From Tepidicella xavieri (GTDB taxonomy: Bacteria > Pseudomonadota > Gammaproteobacteria > Burkholderiales > Burkholderiaceae_C): 64,000 nt of DNA. A model generated the notes under the pieces. The model did not search any database. It was not told the origin of the DNA and worked only from the letters and a program-made list of their open reading frames with translations. The position numbers and the translations under genes are program-made. Below, in pieces: positions 1 to 8,419 of this stretch. The stretch covers positions 1 through 64,000 of the forward strand of contig NZ_SNYL01000006.1 of assembly GCF_004363315.1 (NCBI RefSeq), in the 5' to 3' direction. Position 1 is the stretch's first letter, and the number at the start of each line of letters is the position of its first letter.

Positions 1-1065
1 AGGGCTGCCAGGGGCTGGAAATGCGGATCCAGCCGGTTGAAAGCCGACGCAGGCAGAGCCTCGGCTGCTTCGATGGGCACTTTTTCAACGGCCTGTTACG
101 CCCAGCACCCAGCCGCGCTGGCCTTCGCCCGCGAGATCGACGCCCAAGAATCCTGGACCGACGGCTGGGCCGAGCGATGGATCCGCCAGGCCCAGCGCCA
201 CCCACAGGTCATCCGCCTCATGACGCCCGCGCCGGCCGGCACGCCGCGCAACTGGAACGTGTACCGGGACCGCTTCATCGAACCGCGCCGACTGCAGGCC
301 GGCCTGCGCTTCTGGCGCGAGCACGAGGCCACCCTGCGCCGGGCCGAGCAGGAGTTTGGCGTGCCCGCCTGGCTCATCGTGGGCATCATCGGGGTCGAAA
401 CTCTGTACGGCCAGCACACCGGTACCTTTCGCGCGCTCGACGCGCTGGCCACGCTCGCTTTCGACTTTCCGGCCGAACACCCCCGGGCCGAGCAACGCAG
501 CGCCTTCTTCCGCAGCGAACTCCAGGCCCTGCTGCGCCTGAGCCGCGAGCAAGGCGTGCCCCCCACCGCCTGGCTGGGCAGCTATGCCGGGGCCATGGGC
601 TTGCCGCAGTTCATGCCCAGCAACTGGATGCGCTACGGCGTGGACTATGACGGCGACGGACACATCGACTTGCTCAACAGCCCGGCCGATGCCATCGGCT
701 CGGTGGCGCGCTACCTGCAGGCTTTCGGCTGGCAAAGCGGCATGCCGACCCATTACCCGGTGGAATTCGACCTCGACCGCCTGGCGCTCGATGCCCTGCT
801 GGCCCCCAGCATCCTGCCGACCTTCGACGCGCAAACCATGGCGAGCAAAGGCGTGCGCCTGCCCTCACACGGCCGCGAGCATGCGGGCCCGCTGGCCCTC
901 GTCGAACTGGAAAACGGCGACCCGGCGCGAGGCGGCGCCCCGCGCACCTATGTCGCTGGCACGCAAAACTTCTACGTGATCACCCGCTACAACCAGAGCA
1001 GTTACTACGCGATGGCGGTGATCGAGCTCGGGCAGGCCGTGGAAGCCCTATGGCGCCAACGTTGA
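1..1065 (+). CDS. mltB: Lytic murein transglycosylase B, 5' end cut by window
   Basis: This is a GH103-type lytic transglycosylase, which cleaves the MurNAc-GlcNAc bond of peptidoglycan to leave a 1,6-anhydro end, normally as a periplasmic or outer-membrane-bound enzyme. Counting from a TTG at position 37, the family hallmarks are the GVETLYG segment with the likely catalytic Glu121, GSYAGAMGLPQFMPS at about 181-195, and an EF-hand-like DYDGDGHIDL at 203-212. The frame is open to base 1 and no signal peptide is visible. The true start therefore probably lies upstream of the window, although TTG 37 and ATG 73 are in-frame alternatives. Family identification is firm; the start is not. Confidence 0.9.
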   Translation, partial: RAARGWKCGSSRLKADAGRASAASMGTFSTACYAQHPAALAFAREIDAQESWTDGWAERWIRQAQRHPQVIRLMTPAPAGTPRNWNVYRDRFIEPRRLQAGLRFWREHEATLRRAEQEFGVPAWLIVGIIGVETLYGQHTGTFRALDALATLAFDFPAEHPRAEQRSAFFRSELQALLRLSREQGVPPTAWLGSYAGAMGLPQFMPSNWMRYGVDYDGDGHIDLLNSPADAIGSVARYLQAFGWQSGMPTHYPVEFDLDRLALDALLAPSILPTFDAQTMASKGVRLPSHGREHAGPLALVELENGDPARGGAPRTYVAGTQNFYVITRYNQSSYYAMAVIELGQAVEALWRQR

Positions 1066-1111
1066 GCAGCCCGTAGACTGTCAGGTTGCAGCTCTGCCAC
1101 CCAGCCCGCCC

Positions 1112-2245
1112 ATGACCGCCACCCGCCCGGCCCACTTGGAGCAAATGCCCGCTCCCAGCCCTTTCATCCATGACGCGCCGATTGCCGAGCGCATCCAATG
1201 GCTGTTCCAACTGGCCGACCGGCATGGGCAGGCTTTCCGCGGCCCGGAAGCGTGGCTGGCGCGGCAACGCTATCTGGCCGAGCACCCCACCGCCATCGCC
1301 GCGCTCAAGTGCATGGACGGGCGCATCAACCTGTCGGTGGCCACGCAAACGCCGGCCGGCATCCTCATGCCCTTTCGCAATCTGGGCGGCATGTTCAACC
1401 TCGGCTGGCCACATTTGGGCGAGATCCTCACCCACCATGTGCAGAGCATGGTGAGCGCCGGACGCCGCGTGCTTCTGCTCATCACCTACCACTGGTCCAA
1501 GGGCGACGTCAAACGCGGCTGCGCCGGCTTTCATTACAACCGGCAAGCCAGCATGGAACATGCCTGGGCCATTCGGCAGCAGGTCTCGCACCTGTTCGGC
1601 AACGCGCACCAGACCGTGTACCCGCTGGTATGCGGCTTCGAAACCGACCAGGAAGCCCTGCTGCTGCACAACCCCGCGGGCGAAACGCTGGACATGGCCG
1701 AACTCGCCCAGCAGCCCGAAGCGCCCCTGGAGCCCCGACTGGCCGCGCTGCTGCCCGACCTGCCACCGCCCATGCGCGCCGACCTGCTGCCACTGCTCCA
1801 GGGCAATATGGCCCATGTGATCGAGGTACAGGCCCAGACCGCGCGCCGCCAGCGCGAGCTGGCCATCGAGCACCGCGAATGGGTCATCTGCCTGGGCCGC
1901 GGGTTCGACTTTCTGCACACGCCCAATCTGGCGCTGATCGTCGGCCCTTACAGCCCCGATCTGGCCCACCCGATCCGCACGGCGGCGCAGATCATCCAGA
2001 ACAACATGGACGCAGGCCGCATCCCCGATGACGGCTTCCTGCTGCTGGCTTCCGTGCCTTACGAAACGATGGGGGTGGAACGCGCGCGCGCAGAACTGAA
2101 ATCGCGCTTTCTGGAGCAGTTCGCCGCCGACGTGATCCGCCAGGCTTACCCCCGGCTGGCCGAACGCATGCACCGCCAGGCCGCTGTGCTCGACTGGCAT
2201 GCGCGGCGCCTGGAACGGCTCGACCCGCTGCCCGCGTGTCAGTAA
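1112..2245 (+). CDS. CsoSCA-like (beta-class) carbonic anhydrase, stand-alone
   Basis: Probable zinc carbonic anhydrase interconverting CO2 and bicarbonate. The 377-residue protein shows a beta-CA type CMDGR motif (Cys67, Asp69, Arg71). It is followed about 60 residues later by His127 and Cys137 in YHWSKGDVKRGCAGF. This Cys / His-x(9)-Cys arrangement recalls the carboxysome shell enzyme CsoSCA more than ordinary beta-CAs, which have His-x2-Cys. The C-terminal half (about 240-340) resembles the second, catalytically dead domain of CsoSCA, but the protein is shorter than carboxysomal forms. No Rubisco or shell genes are nearby. It starts 46 bp after mltB. Family assignment comes from motif spacing only; an unrelated zinc protein is the alternative. 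Confidence 0.6.
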   Translation: MTATRPAHLEQMPAPSPFIHDAPIAERIQWLFQLADRHGQAFRGPEAWLARQRYLAEHPTAIAALKCMDGRINLSVATQTPAGILMPFRNLGGMFNLGWPHLGEILTHHVQSMVSAGRRVLLLITYHWSKGDVKRGCAGFHYNRQASMEHAWAIRQQVSHLFGNAHQTVYPLVCGFETDQEALLLHNPAGETLDMAELAQQPEAPLEPRLAALLPDLPPPMRADLLPLLQGNMAHVIEVQAQTARRQRELAIEHREWVICLGRGFDFLHTPNLALIVGPYSPDLAHPIRTAAQIIQNNMDAGRIPDDGFLLLASVPYETMGVERARAELKSRFLEQFAADVIRQAYPRLAERMHRQAAVLDWHARRLERLDPLPACQ

Positions 2246-2246
2246 A

Positions 2247-2262
2247 ACCCCGGTCTCGGGGT
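2247..2262. terminator. Short GC hairpin after the carbonic anhydrase gene
   Basis: A 6-bp stem ACCCCG/CGGGGT with a GTCT loop lies directly after the TAA stop. There is no T-run on the plus strand; the flanking AAAA would give a T-run only on the minus strand. It may be a weak plus-strand terminator or processing hairpin. Confidence 0.35.
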
Positions 2263-2316
2263 GCTGTCATCCTGCAGTAAGATCATCAGGTCTAAACCAT
2301 TCCAACAGGAGACCGT

Positions 2317-3276
2317 ATGCGCTTGCTTCAGAAGCTCGGACTGATCGTTGGCCTGGGCGCCGCCCTCGTGGCGGGCACCGTATCGGCCCAGCAGCAACAA
2401 TTCATCAATGTGCTGACAGGCGGTCAAAGCGGGGTGTACTACCCGATCGGCGTATCGCTCTCGCAAATCTTCGCCAAAGACATTCCCAACACCCGATCCA
2501 CCGCCCAAGTCACGCGCGCTTCGGCAGAAAACCTCAACCTGTTGCAGGCCGGCCGTGGTGAACTGGCGCTGACCCTGGCCGACACCCTGTCTGACGCCTG
2601 GAACGGCAACGAGGAAGCGGGCTTCCGCAACAAGCTCGACCGCCTGCGCGGCTTCTCGGCCACTTACAACAACTACATCCAGATCGTGGCCAGCGCCGAC
2701 TCCGGCATCCGCACCCTGGCTGATCTGAAGGGCAAGCGCGTCTCTGTAGGGGCTGCCCGCTCCGGCACCGAGCTCAACGCCCGCGCCATCCTCAAGGCCG
2801 CCGGCATGAGCTACAGCGATCTGGCCAAGGTGGAGTACCTGCCGTTTGGCGAGTCGGTCGAGCTGATCAAGAACCGCCAGCTCGATGCCACCCTGCAATC
2901 GGCCGGTTTGGGCGTGGCCTCGATCCGCGATCTGGCCACGGCCGTGCGCATCGTGGTCGTGCCCATTCCCCACGACGTGGTCGCCAAGGTGGGTGACCCG
3001 GCCTACCAGCCCTCCATGATCCCGGCCAACACCTACAACGGCCAGACCGAGGACGTGCCCACCGCCGCCATCCCCAACTTCCTGGTGACGCATGCCGGCG
3101 TGCCCGAGGAAACGGTCTACCGCATGGTCAAGGCCATGTACGACAACCTGGACACCCTGCACGCCGCCCACAGCGCCGCGCGCGCCATCAACCGTGACAA
3201 CGCCATCAAAGGCATGCCCATCCCGCTGCACCCTGGCGCGGAGCGCTACTACCGCGAAGTGGGCGTGCTCAAGTGA
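2317..3276 (+). CDS. TAXI family TRAP transporter solute-binding protein
   Basis: Periplasmic substrate-binding protein of a TRAP (tripartite ATP-independent periplasmic) transporter of the TAXI subtype. It delivers a ligand to the fused permease encoded 86 bp downstream. A clear signal peptide runs to about residue 24, ending TVSA-QQQQ. It is followed by the TAXI opening GGQSGVYYPIG and a type II binding-protein fold of 319 residues in total. An AGGAGA ribosome site precedes the ATG. TAXI proteins are known to bind small organic anions such as glutamate or 2-oxo acids, but the substrate here cannot be read from sequence. Confidence 0.93.
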   Translation: MRLLQKLGLIVGLGAALVAGTVSAQQQQFINVLTGGQSGVYYPIGVSLSQIFAKDIPNTRSTAQVTRASAENLNLLQAGRGELALTLADTLSDAWNGNEEAGFRNKLDRLRGFSATYNNYIQIVASADSGIRTLADLKGKRVSVGAARSGTELNARAILKAAGMSYSDLAKVEYLPFGESVELIKNRQLDATLQSAGLGVASIRDLATAVRIVVVPIPHDVVAKVGDPAYQPSMIPANTYNGQTEDVPTAAIPNFLVTHAGVPEETVYRMVKAMYDNLDTLHAAHSAARAINRDNAIKGMPIPLHPGAERYYREVGVLK

Positions 3277-3315
3277 GCCTGGCCCCTCATTGCTGATGCC
3301 ATGACGCATCCGACG

Positions 3316-3335
3316 ACGGCCCCTTTCGGGGCCGT
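3316..3335 (+). terminator. Hairpin between TAXI binding protein and permease genes
   Basis: A perfect 8-bp stem ACGGCCCC/GGGGCCGT with a TTTC loop is followed by TTCGGTTTC. It lies in the 86-bp gap and probably causes partial termination, giving more binding protein than permease, a common arrangement for binding-protein transporters. Confidence 0.6.
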
Positions 3336-3362
3336 TTCGGTTTCAACGCCTTCGAGGTTCAC

Positions 3363-5417
3363 ATGACCCCTTCCCACGCCAGCGACAGCCACCAGACCCG
3401 CGCCAGCCTGGCCGGCGCCATCTTCTGGATCGCGATCGCCTTTTCGGCCTACCAACTGTGGATGGCCGCCTTCCACCCACTGTCCAGCCAGGTCATCCGG
3501 GCCATTCACGTGGGCTTCGTCCTGCTGATGATCTTTGTGATCTACCCGCCGTTTCACGGCCGCTCCGGCGGCCTGGGCAAGGTGGGGCGCGTGCTGGGCT
3601 GGACACTGGGGCTGGCGGGCTTTGCCACCGGCATGTACCAGTGGATCTTCGAGGTCGAACTCACCGTCCGCGCCGGCGAGCTGGAAGGCTGGGACTGGGT
3701 GGTGGGCATCGTGCTCATCGCGCTGGTGTTTGACGCGGCACGCCGCGTCATGGGCTGGGGCCTGCCCATCATCTGCGGCATCTTTTTGTTGTATGCCTTG
3801 TTCGGCCAACACCTGCCGGGCAATCTGGCGCATCGGGGGTATGGGCTGGACCAGATCGTGGGCCAGCTCGGCTTTGGCACCGAAGGCATTTACGGCACGC
3901 CGACCTACGTGTCGTCCACCTACATCTTCCTGTTCATCCTGTTCGGCGCCTTCCTCGAACAGGCCGGCATGATCAAGCTGTTCAACGACTTTGCCATGGG
4001 CACCGTGGGCCATTCCCGCGGTGGGCCGGCCAAAGTATCGGTGATTTCCTCGGGCCTGATGGGCACGATCAATGGCTCGGGCGTGGCCAACGTGGTCACC
4101 ACCGGGCAGTTCACCATCCCGCTGATGAAACGCTTCGGCTACAGCCCGGCTTTCGCCGGCGGGGTGGAAGCCACCTCCAGCATGGGCGGGCAGATCATGC
4201 CACCGGTGATGGGGGCCGTGGCCTTCATCATGGCCGAAACCATCAATGTGCCTTACCTGTCTATCGTCAAGGCCGCGATCATCCCCGCCATTCTCTACTT
4301 CGTGACCGTGTTCTGGATGGTGCATCTGGAGGCAGGACGCAAAGGGCTGCTGGGCCTGCCGAAGGAAGAGTGCCCCAATCCCTGGACGGCCGTCAAAGAG
4401 CGCTGGTACCTGCTGCTGCCGCTGGCCGGCCTGGTGACGTTGCTGTTCTCGGGCTACACGCCGCTGTTTTCCGGCTCGGTGGGCCTGGCGCTGACGGTGG
4501 TGCTGATCTTTGGCGCGGCGGCCATCAGCGGCGTCAACGGCTTGGCGCTGCGTGCGCTGTTCTGGGTGCTGCTGGGCTTTGCCTGCGCGGGCTTCTTCCA
4601 CTTCGGCGTGGGCACTTTCTTTGTGGTGACGGCCGTGCTGATTGCCATCACCTACCTGCGTCGCATCGGCGGCGACACGCGCCAGCTGGCCGTGCGCGCG
4701 CTGGTCGATGGGGCGCGGCACGCCCTGCCCGTGGCCATTGCCTGCGCCTTGGTCGGCGTGATCATCGGGGTGATCAACCTGACGGGCGTGGCGGCAGAAA
4801 TGGGCGGCTATGTGATTGCCATCGGGCGTGAAAGTCTGTTCCTGGCGCTGTTCCTCACCATGCTGACCTGCCTGATCCTGGGCATGGGCATCCCGACGAT
4901 CCCGAACTACATCATCACGAGCTCGCTGGCCGCGCCGGTGCTGCTGGAATTGGGGGTGCCGTTGATCGTCTCGCACATGTTCGTGTTCTATTTCGGCATC
5001 ATGGCCGACCTGACGCCGCCGGTGGCGCTGGCCGCATTTGCCGCGGCCCCCATCGCCCGCGAAAAGGGGCTGAAAATCAGCCTCAATGCCGTGCGGGTGG
5101 CGATTGCCGGGTTCATCGTGCCTTACATGGCCGTCTACAGCCCGGCGCTGATGTTGCAGGGCGACAGCTGGACGGCCACGTTGTGGATCGTCTTCAAGGC
5201 GCTGGTGGCCATCGGCATGTGGGGCGCGGGGGCGATTGGCTACCTGTTCAGCCCGCTGCAATGGTGGGAACGCATCGTGGCGGTGGTGGCGGCGAGCTTC
5301 CTGGTGGTGGCCTTGCCCATCACGGACGAAATCGGCCTGGGGTCGGTGGCCTTGTTCGTCGCCTGGCACGCCTGGCGCACACGGCGTCAGAGCCAGCACC
5401 GACACGCCAAAGCGTGA
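3363..5417 (+). CDS. TRAP transporter fused permease (DctQ-DctM type)
   Basis: Inner-membrane permease of the TAXI-TRAP system, with the small (DctQ-like, 4 TM) and large (DctM-like, about 12 TM) subunits fused into one 684-residue chain, as is usual for TAXI systems. Many hydrophobic segments are visible. The DctM part has glycine-rich stretches such as SRGGPAKVSVISSG and GMGIPTIPNYIITSSLAAP. It drives ion-coupled uptake of the ligand delivered by the preceding binding protein. A GAGG ribosome site precedes the ATG, and the last four bases overlap the start of the DUF1850 gene. Confidence 0.93.
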   Translation: MTPSHASDSHQTRASLAGAIFWIAIAFSAYQLWMAAFHPLSSQVIRAIHVGFVLLMIFVIYPPFHGRSGGLGKVGRVLGWTLGLAGFATGMYQWIFEVELTVRAGELEGWDWVVGIVLIALVFDAARRVMGWGLPIICGIFLLYALFGQHLPGNLAHRGYGLDQIVGQLGFGTEGIYGTPTYVSSTYIFLFILFGAFLEQAGMIKLFNDFAMGTVGHSRGGPAKVSVISSGLMGTINGSGVANVVTTGQFTIPLMKRFGYSPAFAGGVEATSSMGGQIMPPVMGAVAFIMAETINVPYLSIVKAAIIPAILYFVTVFWMVHLEAGRKGLLGLPKEECPNPWTAVKERWYLLLPLAGLVTLLFSGYTPLFSGSVGLALTVVLIFGAAAISGVNGLALRALFWVLLGFACAGFFHFGVGTFFVVTAVLIAITYLRRIGGDTRQLAVRALVDGARHALPVAIACALVGVIIGVINLTGVAAEMGGYVIAIGRESLFLALFLTMLTCLILGMGIPTIPNYIITSSLAAPVLLELGVPLIVSHMFVFYFGIMADLTPPVALAAFAAAPIAREKGLKISLNAVRVAIAGFIVPYMAVYSPALMLQGDSWTATLWIVFKALVAIGMWGAGAIGYLFSPLQWWERIVAVVAASFLVVALPITDEIGLGSVALFVAWHAWRTRRQSQHRHAKA

Positions 5418-5860
5418 GCAGCGCCATCGGTGGGATCTGTCTGAGCCTGGCCCTGGGGGCCGGCTCGCCAGTGGTGTTCGTGCCGCTGGAACGTTTCACC
5501 CTGGCCTGGACGCATTCGATCGAGCGAGTGCGCTGGGAAGAAGACTACGCCGTGGTGCCCGACGGCGCCCGCTGGCAACTGCTGGCCGTGCAAACCCGCA
5601 TCAAGGGTTCGGGGGCGGGCATGGAGCCGCCGCCCGACGCCCAGTGGCGAGGCGGCTGGTATGTGTATGCCCCCGCGAACCGGCACCCGGCCATGCTGAC
5701 GCTGAGCCGCTCGGCATTCGTGCCCGACTATGAACTCTGCACGGCAGAGGGTTGCCGCCCGCTGGCCGATCACTTGCCCAGCGACGGTGGCACCACCGTG
5801 GTGCGCGCGTGCGGCGCCCACGCCCTCAGGCCGCCATCGGAATCAGAAAGTTCTGGCTGA
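5414..5860 (+). CDS. DUF1850 domain protein of the TRAP operon
   Basis: A 148-residue protein starting at a GTG that overlaps the permease stop in GTGA, so it is translationally coupled. It carries the DUF1850 signatures THSIERVRWEEDY, GSGAGMEPP and YELC, with a hydrophobic N-terminus that could be a signal or anchor. DUF1850 genes are known companions of TAXI-TRAP permeases, but their role is not established. Its 3' end runs 35 bp into the convergent alpha-E gene. The same frame is open further upstream, but that part lies inside the permease and is not real coding. Confidence 0.75.
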   Translation: MSSAIGGICLSLALGAGSPVVFVPLERFTLAWTHSIERVRWEEDYAVVPDGARWQLLAVQTRIKGSGAGMEPPPDAQWRGGWYVYAPANRHPAMLTLSRSAFVPDYELCTAEGCRPLADHLPSDGGTTVVRACGAHALRPPSESESSG

Positions 5861-6785
5861 TCCGCGTGCCCAGCATGTTGACCCGATCCAGGAACTGGGT
5901 CAGGAAAGCGTGCAAGCCGTTGGCGAGGATCTCGTCGATGCGGGCAAATTGCAGTTCGGCGCGCAGCTTGCCGGCATGGCGCTCGGTTTCGGCGGAGGTT
6001 TCGTTGCTCACCGCACGCAGGTTGTTGACCACTTCGTTCATGCAGGCCAGCAGGCTGCGGGGCATGTCGGGGCGCAGAATCATGAGTTCAGCCACCCGAT
6101 CGGGCGTGATGACGGTGCGGTACACCTTGCGATAGACCTCGAACGCGCTGACGCTGCGCAAGATGGCGCTCCAGTGGTAGAAGTCCAGTTCCTGGTCCTC
6201 CTGGCTGGCGGCGCCGTAAAAGTCGCTTTCCACGGCATGGAATTTGACATCGATGAGCCGCGCGGTGTTGTCGGCGCGCTCCAGGAAGGTGCCCATGCGG
6301 TAGAAGTGGAAGGCTTCGTCCTGCAGCATGGTGCCGATGGCCACCCCGCGCGAGAGGTGAGAGCGGAACTTGACCCACTCAAAGAACTCGGAAGGGTCTT
6401 TCTCGATGTGGCGGCTTTTGAGCAGGCGTTGCAGTTCGAGCCAGGTCTGGTTCTGGGTTTCCCAGAGTTCGGTGGTGAGCACGCCGCGCACGGCACGGGC
6501 GTTTTCCCGGGCGGCGCGCAAGCAGCTCACGATGCTGGAGGGGTTGCTCTCGTCGCGCACCATGAAGTGCAACACGTCCCTGGGCGTGACTTCGCCGTAC
6601 TGATACTGGTAAGCGGGCATGAGCTCGCTGATGCGCAGCAAGCCCTCCCAACCCACCTGCGCCACCCCGGCCGACTGCGGCAGCAACGAGGTCTGGTAAT
6701 TCACATCGAGGATGCGGGCGGTGTTCTCCGCGCGTTCGGTGTAGCGCGACATCCAGAACAGGTGGTCGGCGGTTCTCGACAGCAT
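5826..6785 (-). CDS. Alpha-E domain protein
   Basis: A 319-residue all-helical alpha-E (DUF403) protein with the conserved opening SRTADHLFWMSRYTERAEN at about 3-21. The ATG at 6785 is chosen because AGGGGAGA lies just upstream and the family starts here; an in-frame start at 6818 adds only 11 residues. It follows the circularly permuted ATP-grasp gene on the same strand. Alpha-E proteins are predicted partners of these ATP-grasp enzymes in peptide-bond-forming systems (Iyer and colleagues' amidoligase analysis). No catalytic activity of its own is established. Confidence 0.9.
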   Translation of the reverse strand: MLSRTADHLFWMSRYTERAENTARILDVNYQTSLLPQSAGVAQVGWEGLLRISELMPAYQYQYGEVTPRDVLHFMVRDESNPSSIVSCLRAARENARAVRGVLTTELWETQNQTWLELQRLLKSRHIEKDPSEFFEWVKFRSHLSRGVAIGTMLQDEAFHFYRMGTFLERADNTARLIDVKFHAVESDFYGAASQEDQELDFYHWSAILRSVSAFEVYRKVYRTVITPDRVAELMILRPDMPRSLLACMNEVVNNLRAVSNETSAETERHAGKLRAELQFARIDEILANGLHAFLTQFLDRVNMLGTRISQNFLIPMAA

Positions 6786-6799
6786 GTGTGTGTCTCCCC

Positions 6800-8245
6800 T
6801 CAGGCTTCCAGAATCCAAGTGTCTTTTGTACCGCCGCCCTGTGAAGAATTCACGACGAGCGAGCCGGCCTTGAGCGCCACGCGCGTGAGCCCGCCGGGCA
6901 CCATCTGAACCTTCTTGCCGCTGAGCACGAAAGGCCGCAAATCGATGTGGCGCGGCGCGACGCCTTCGGCCACATAGGTGGGACAGGTGGATAGGCTCAG
7001 CGTGGGCTGCGCGATGTAGCCCTCGGGCTTGGCCTGCACCGCCTGGCGAAAGGCTTCGACCTCGGCCGTGGTGGCTGCCGGGCCCACCAGCATGCCGTAA
7101 CCGCCAGCGCCATGCACTTCCTTGACCACCAGGTCTTTCAAGTTGGCGAGGATGTATTTCAAGTCCTCGGGCTTACGGCCCATGAAGGTGGGCACGTTCT
7201 GCAGGATGGGCCGCTCACCGAGGTAGAACTCGATCATCTGCGGCACGTAGGGGTAGATGGACTTGTCGTCGGCCACGCCGGTGCCGATGGCGTTGCACAG
7301 CGTCACGTTGCCCTTGCGGTAGGCATCGAGCAGGCCGGCACAGCCCAATGTGGAGTCGGGCCGGAAGGCCAGCGGGTCGAGGAAGTCATCGTCCACCCGG
7401 CGGTAGATCACGTCGATGCGCTTGGGGCCGCGCGTGGTGCGCATGTAGACGAAGCCGTCCTTGACGAACAAGTCCTGCCCCTCCACCAGTTCCACCCCCA
7501 TTTGCTGGGCCAGGAAGGCATGCTCGAAATAGGCGCTGTTGTACATGCCGGGCGTGAGCACCACCACGGTGGGTTCGGCCGTGTGGGCGGGGCTGACGGC
7601 GCGCAGCGTCTCCAGCAGCAGGTCGGGGTAATGGGCCACCGGCGCGACGCGGTTCTGGCTGAACAGTTCGGGGAAGAGCCGCATCATCATCTTGCGGTCT
7701 TCGAGCATGTAGCTCACGCCGCTGGGCACGCGCAGATTGTCTTCCAGCACGTAGTACTCGGCCTGGCCGCTGCCACCGGGCACCGGGGCCCGCACGATGT
7801 CGATGCCCGCGATGTGTGAGTACACCCCCCCGGGCACGTCCACGCCCATCATCTCGGGTCGGAACTGGGCATTGCCTTCGATTTGCTCGCGCGGCACGAT
7901 GCCGGCCCGGATGATTTCCTGCCCGTGATAGATGTCGTGAATGAAGCGGTTGAGGGCATGGACGCGCTGGATCAGGCCTTTTTCCAGTTGGCGCCATTCG
8001 TGCGAAGGAATGATGCGCGGAATCAGATCGAAAGGGATGAGCCGCTCGGTGCCGGCGCCGTCCTCGTCTTTGTCGCCGTACACGGCAAAGGTGATGCCCA
8101 CCCGGCGAAAGATGACTTCCGCTTCTTCCCGCATGTGCGCCATGACTTCGGGCGGCTGCTCGGCCAGCCAGCGGGCGTAGTTCTGATAGTGGGCCCGAAC
8201 CTGATCGGGAGCGGCATACATTTCGTCGAAGGTCGGTCGGCTCAT
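6800..8245 (-). CDS. Circularly permuted type 2 ATP-grasp protein
   Basis: A 481-residue ATP-grasp protein of the circularly permuted type 2 family, opening MSRPTFDEMYAAPDQVRAHY. Such enzymes are predicted to activate a carboxylate with ATP and join it to an amine; substrate and product are unknown. The start at 8245 matches the usual family length, although the frame is open to 8323. The downstream alpha-E gene begins 14 bp later. A second, fused ATP-grasp/alpha-E gene lies at 16339-18930, so the cell has two paralogous sets. Confidence 0.9.
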   Translation of the reverse strand: MSRPTFDEMYAAPDQVRAHYQNYARWLAEQPPEVMAHMREEAEVIFRRVGITFAVYGDKDEDGAGTERLIPFDLIPRIIPSHEWRQLEKGLIQRVHALNRFIHDIYHGQEIIRAGIVPREQIEGNAQFRPEMMGVDVPGGVYSHIAGIDIVRAPVPGGSGQAEYYVLEDNLRVPSGVSYMLEDRKMMMRLFPELFSQNRVAPVAHYPDLLLETLRAVSPAHTAEPTVVVLTPGMYNSAYFEHAFLAQQMGVELVEGQDLFVKDGFVYMRTTRGPKRIDVIYRRVDDDFLDPLAFRPDSTLGCAGLLDAYRKGNVTLCNAIGTGVADDKSIYPYVPQMIEFYLGERPILQNVPTFMGRKPEDLKYILANLKDLVVKEVHGAGGYGMLVGPAATTAEVEAFRQAVQAKPEGYIAQPTLSLSTCPTYVAEGVAPRHIDLRPFVLSGKKVQMVPGGLTRVALKAGSLVVNSSQGGGTKDTWILEA

Positions 8246-8419
8246 GATGGCTTCAAGAGGGCGAATCACACCCGATGGCTGGGGACGTTTCCATCTTAGC
8301 AAGGAGCGGGCCAGCACGGCCAAAACGGGCCGCAGCCAGCCGACCGCACGCCGTCACGGATATGAAACAAAACCTTCATACAGTCACAGCTCCAGCCTTT
8401 CGGGGCTTGCCGAGTCGAT

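Noticed and set aside
3249-5405. Open minus-strand frame of about 720 codons opposite the TRAP permease
   Set aside because: It is very His-, Gln- and Arg-rich, which is what the complement of a membrane protein with GC-rich codons gives.
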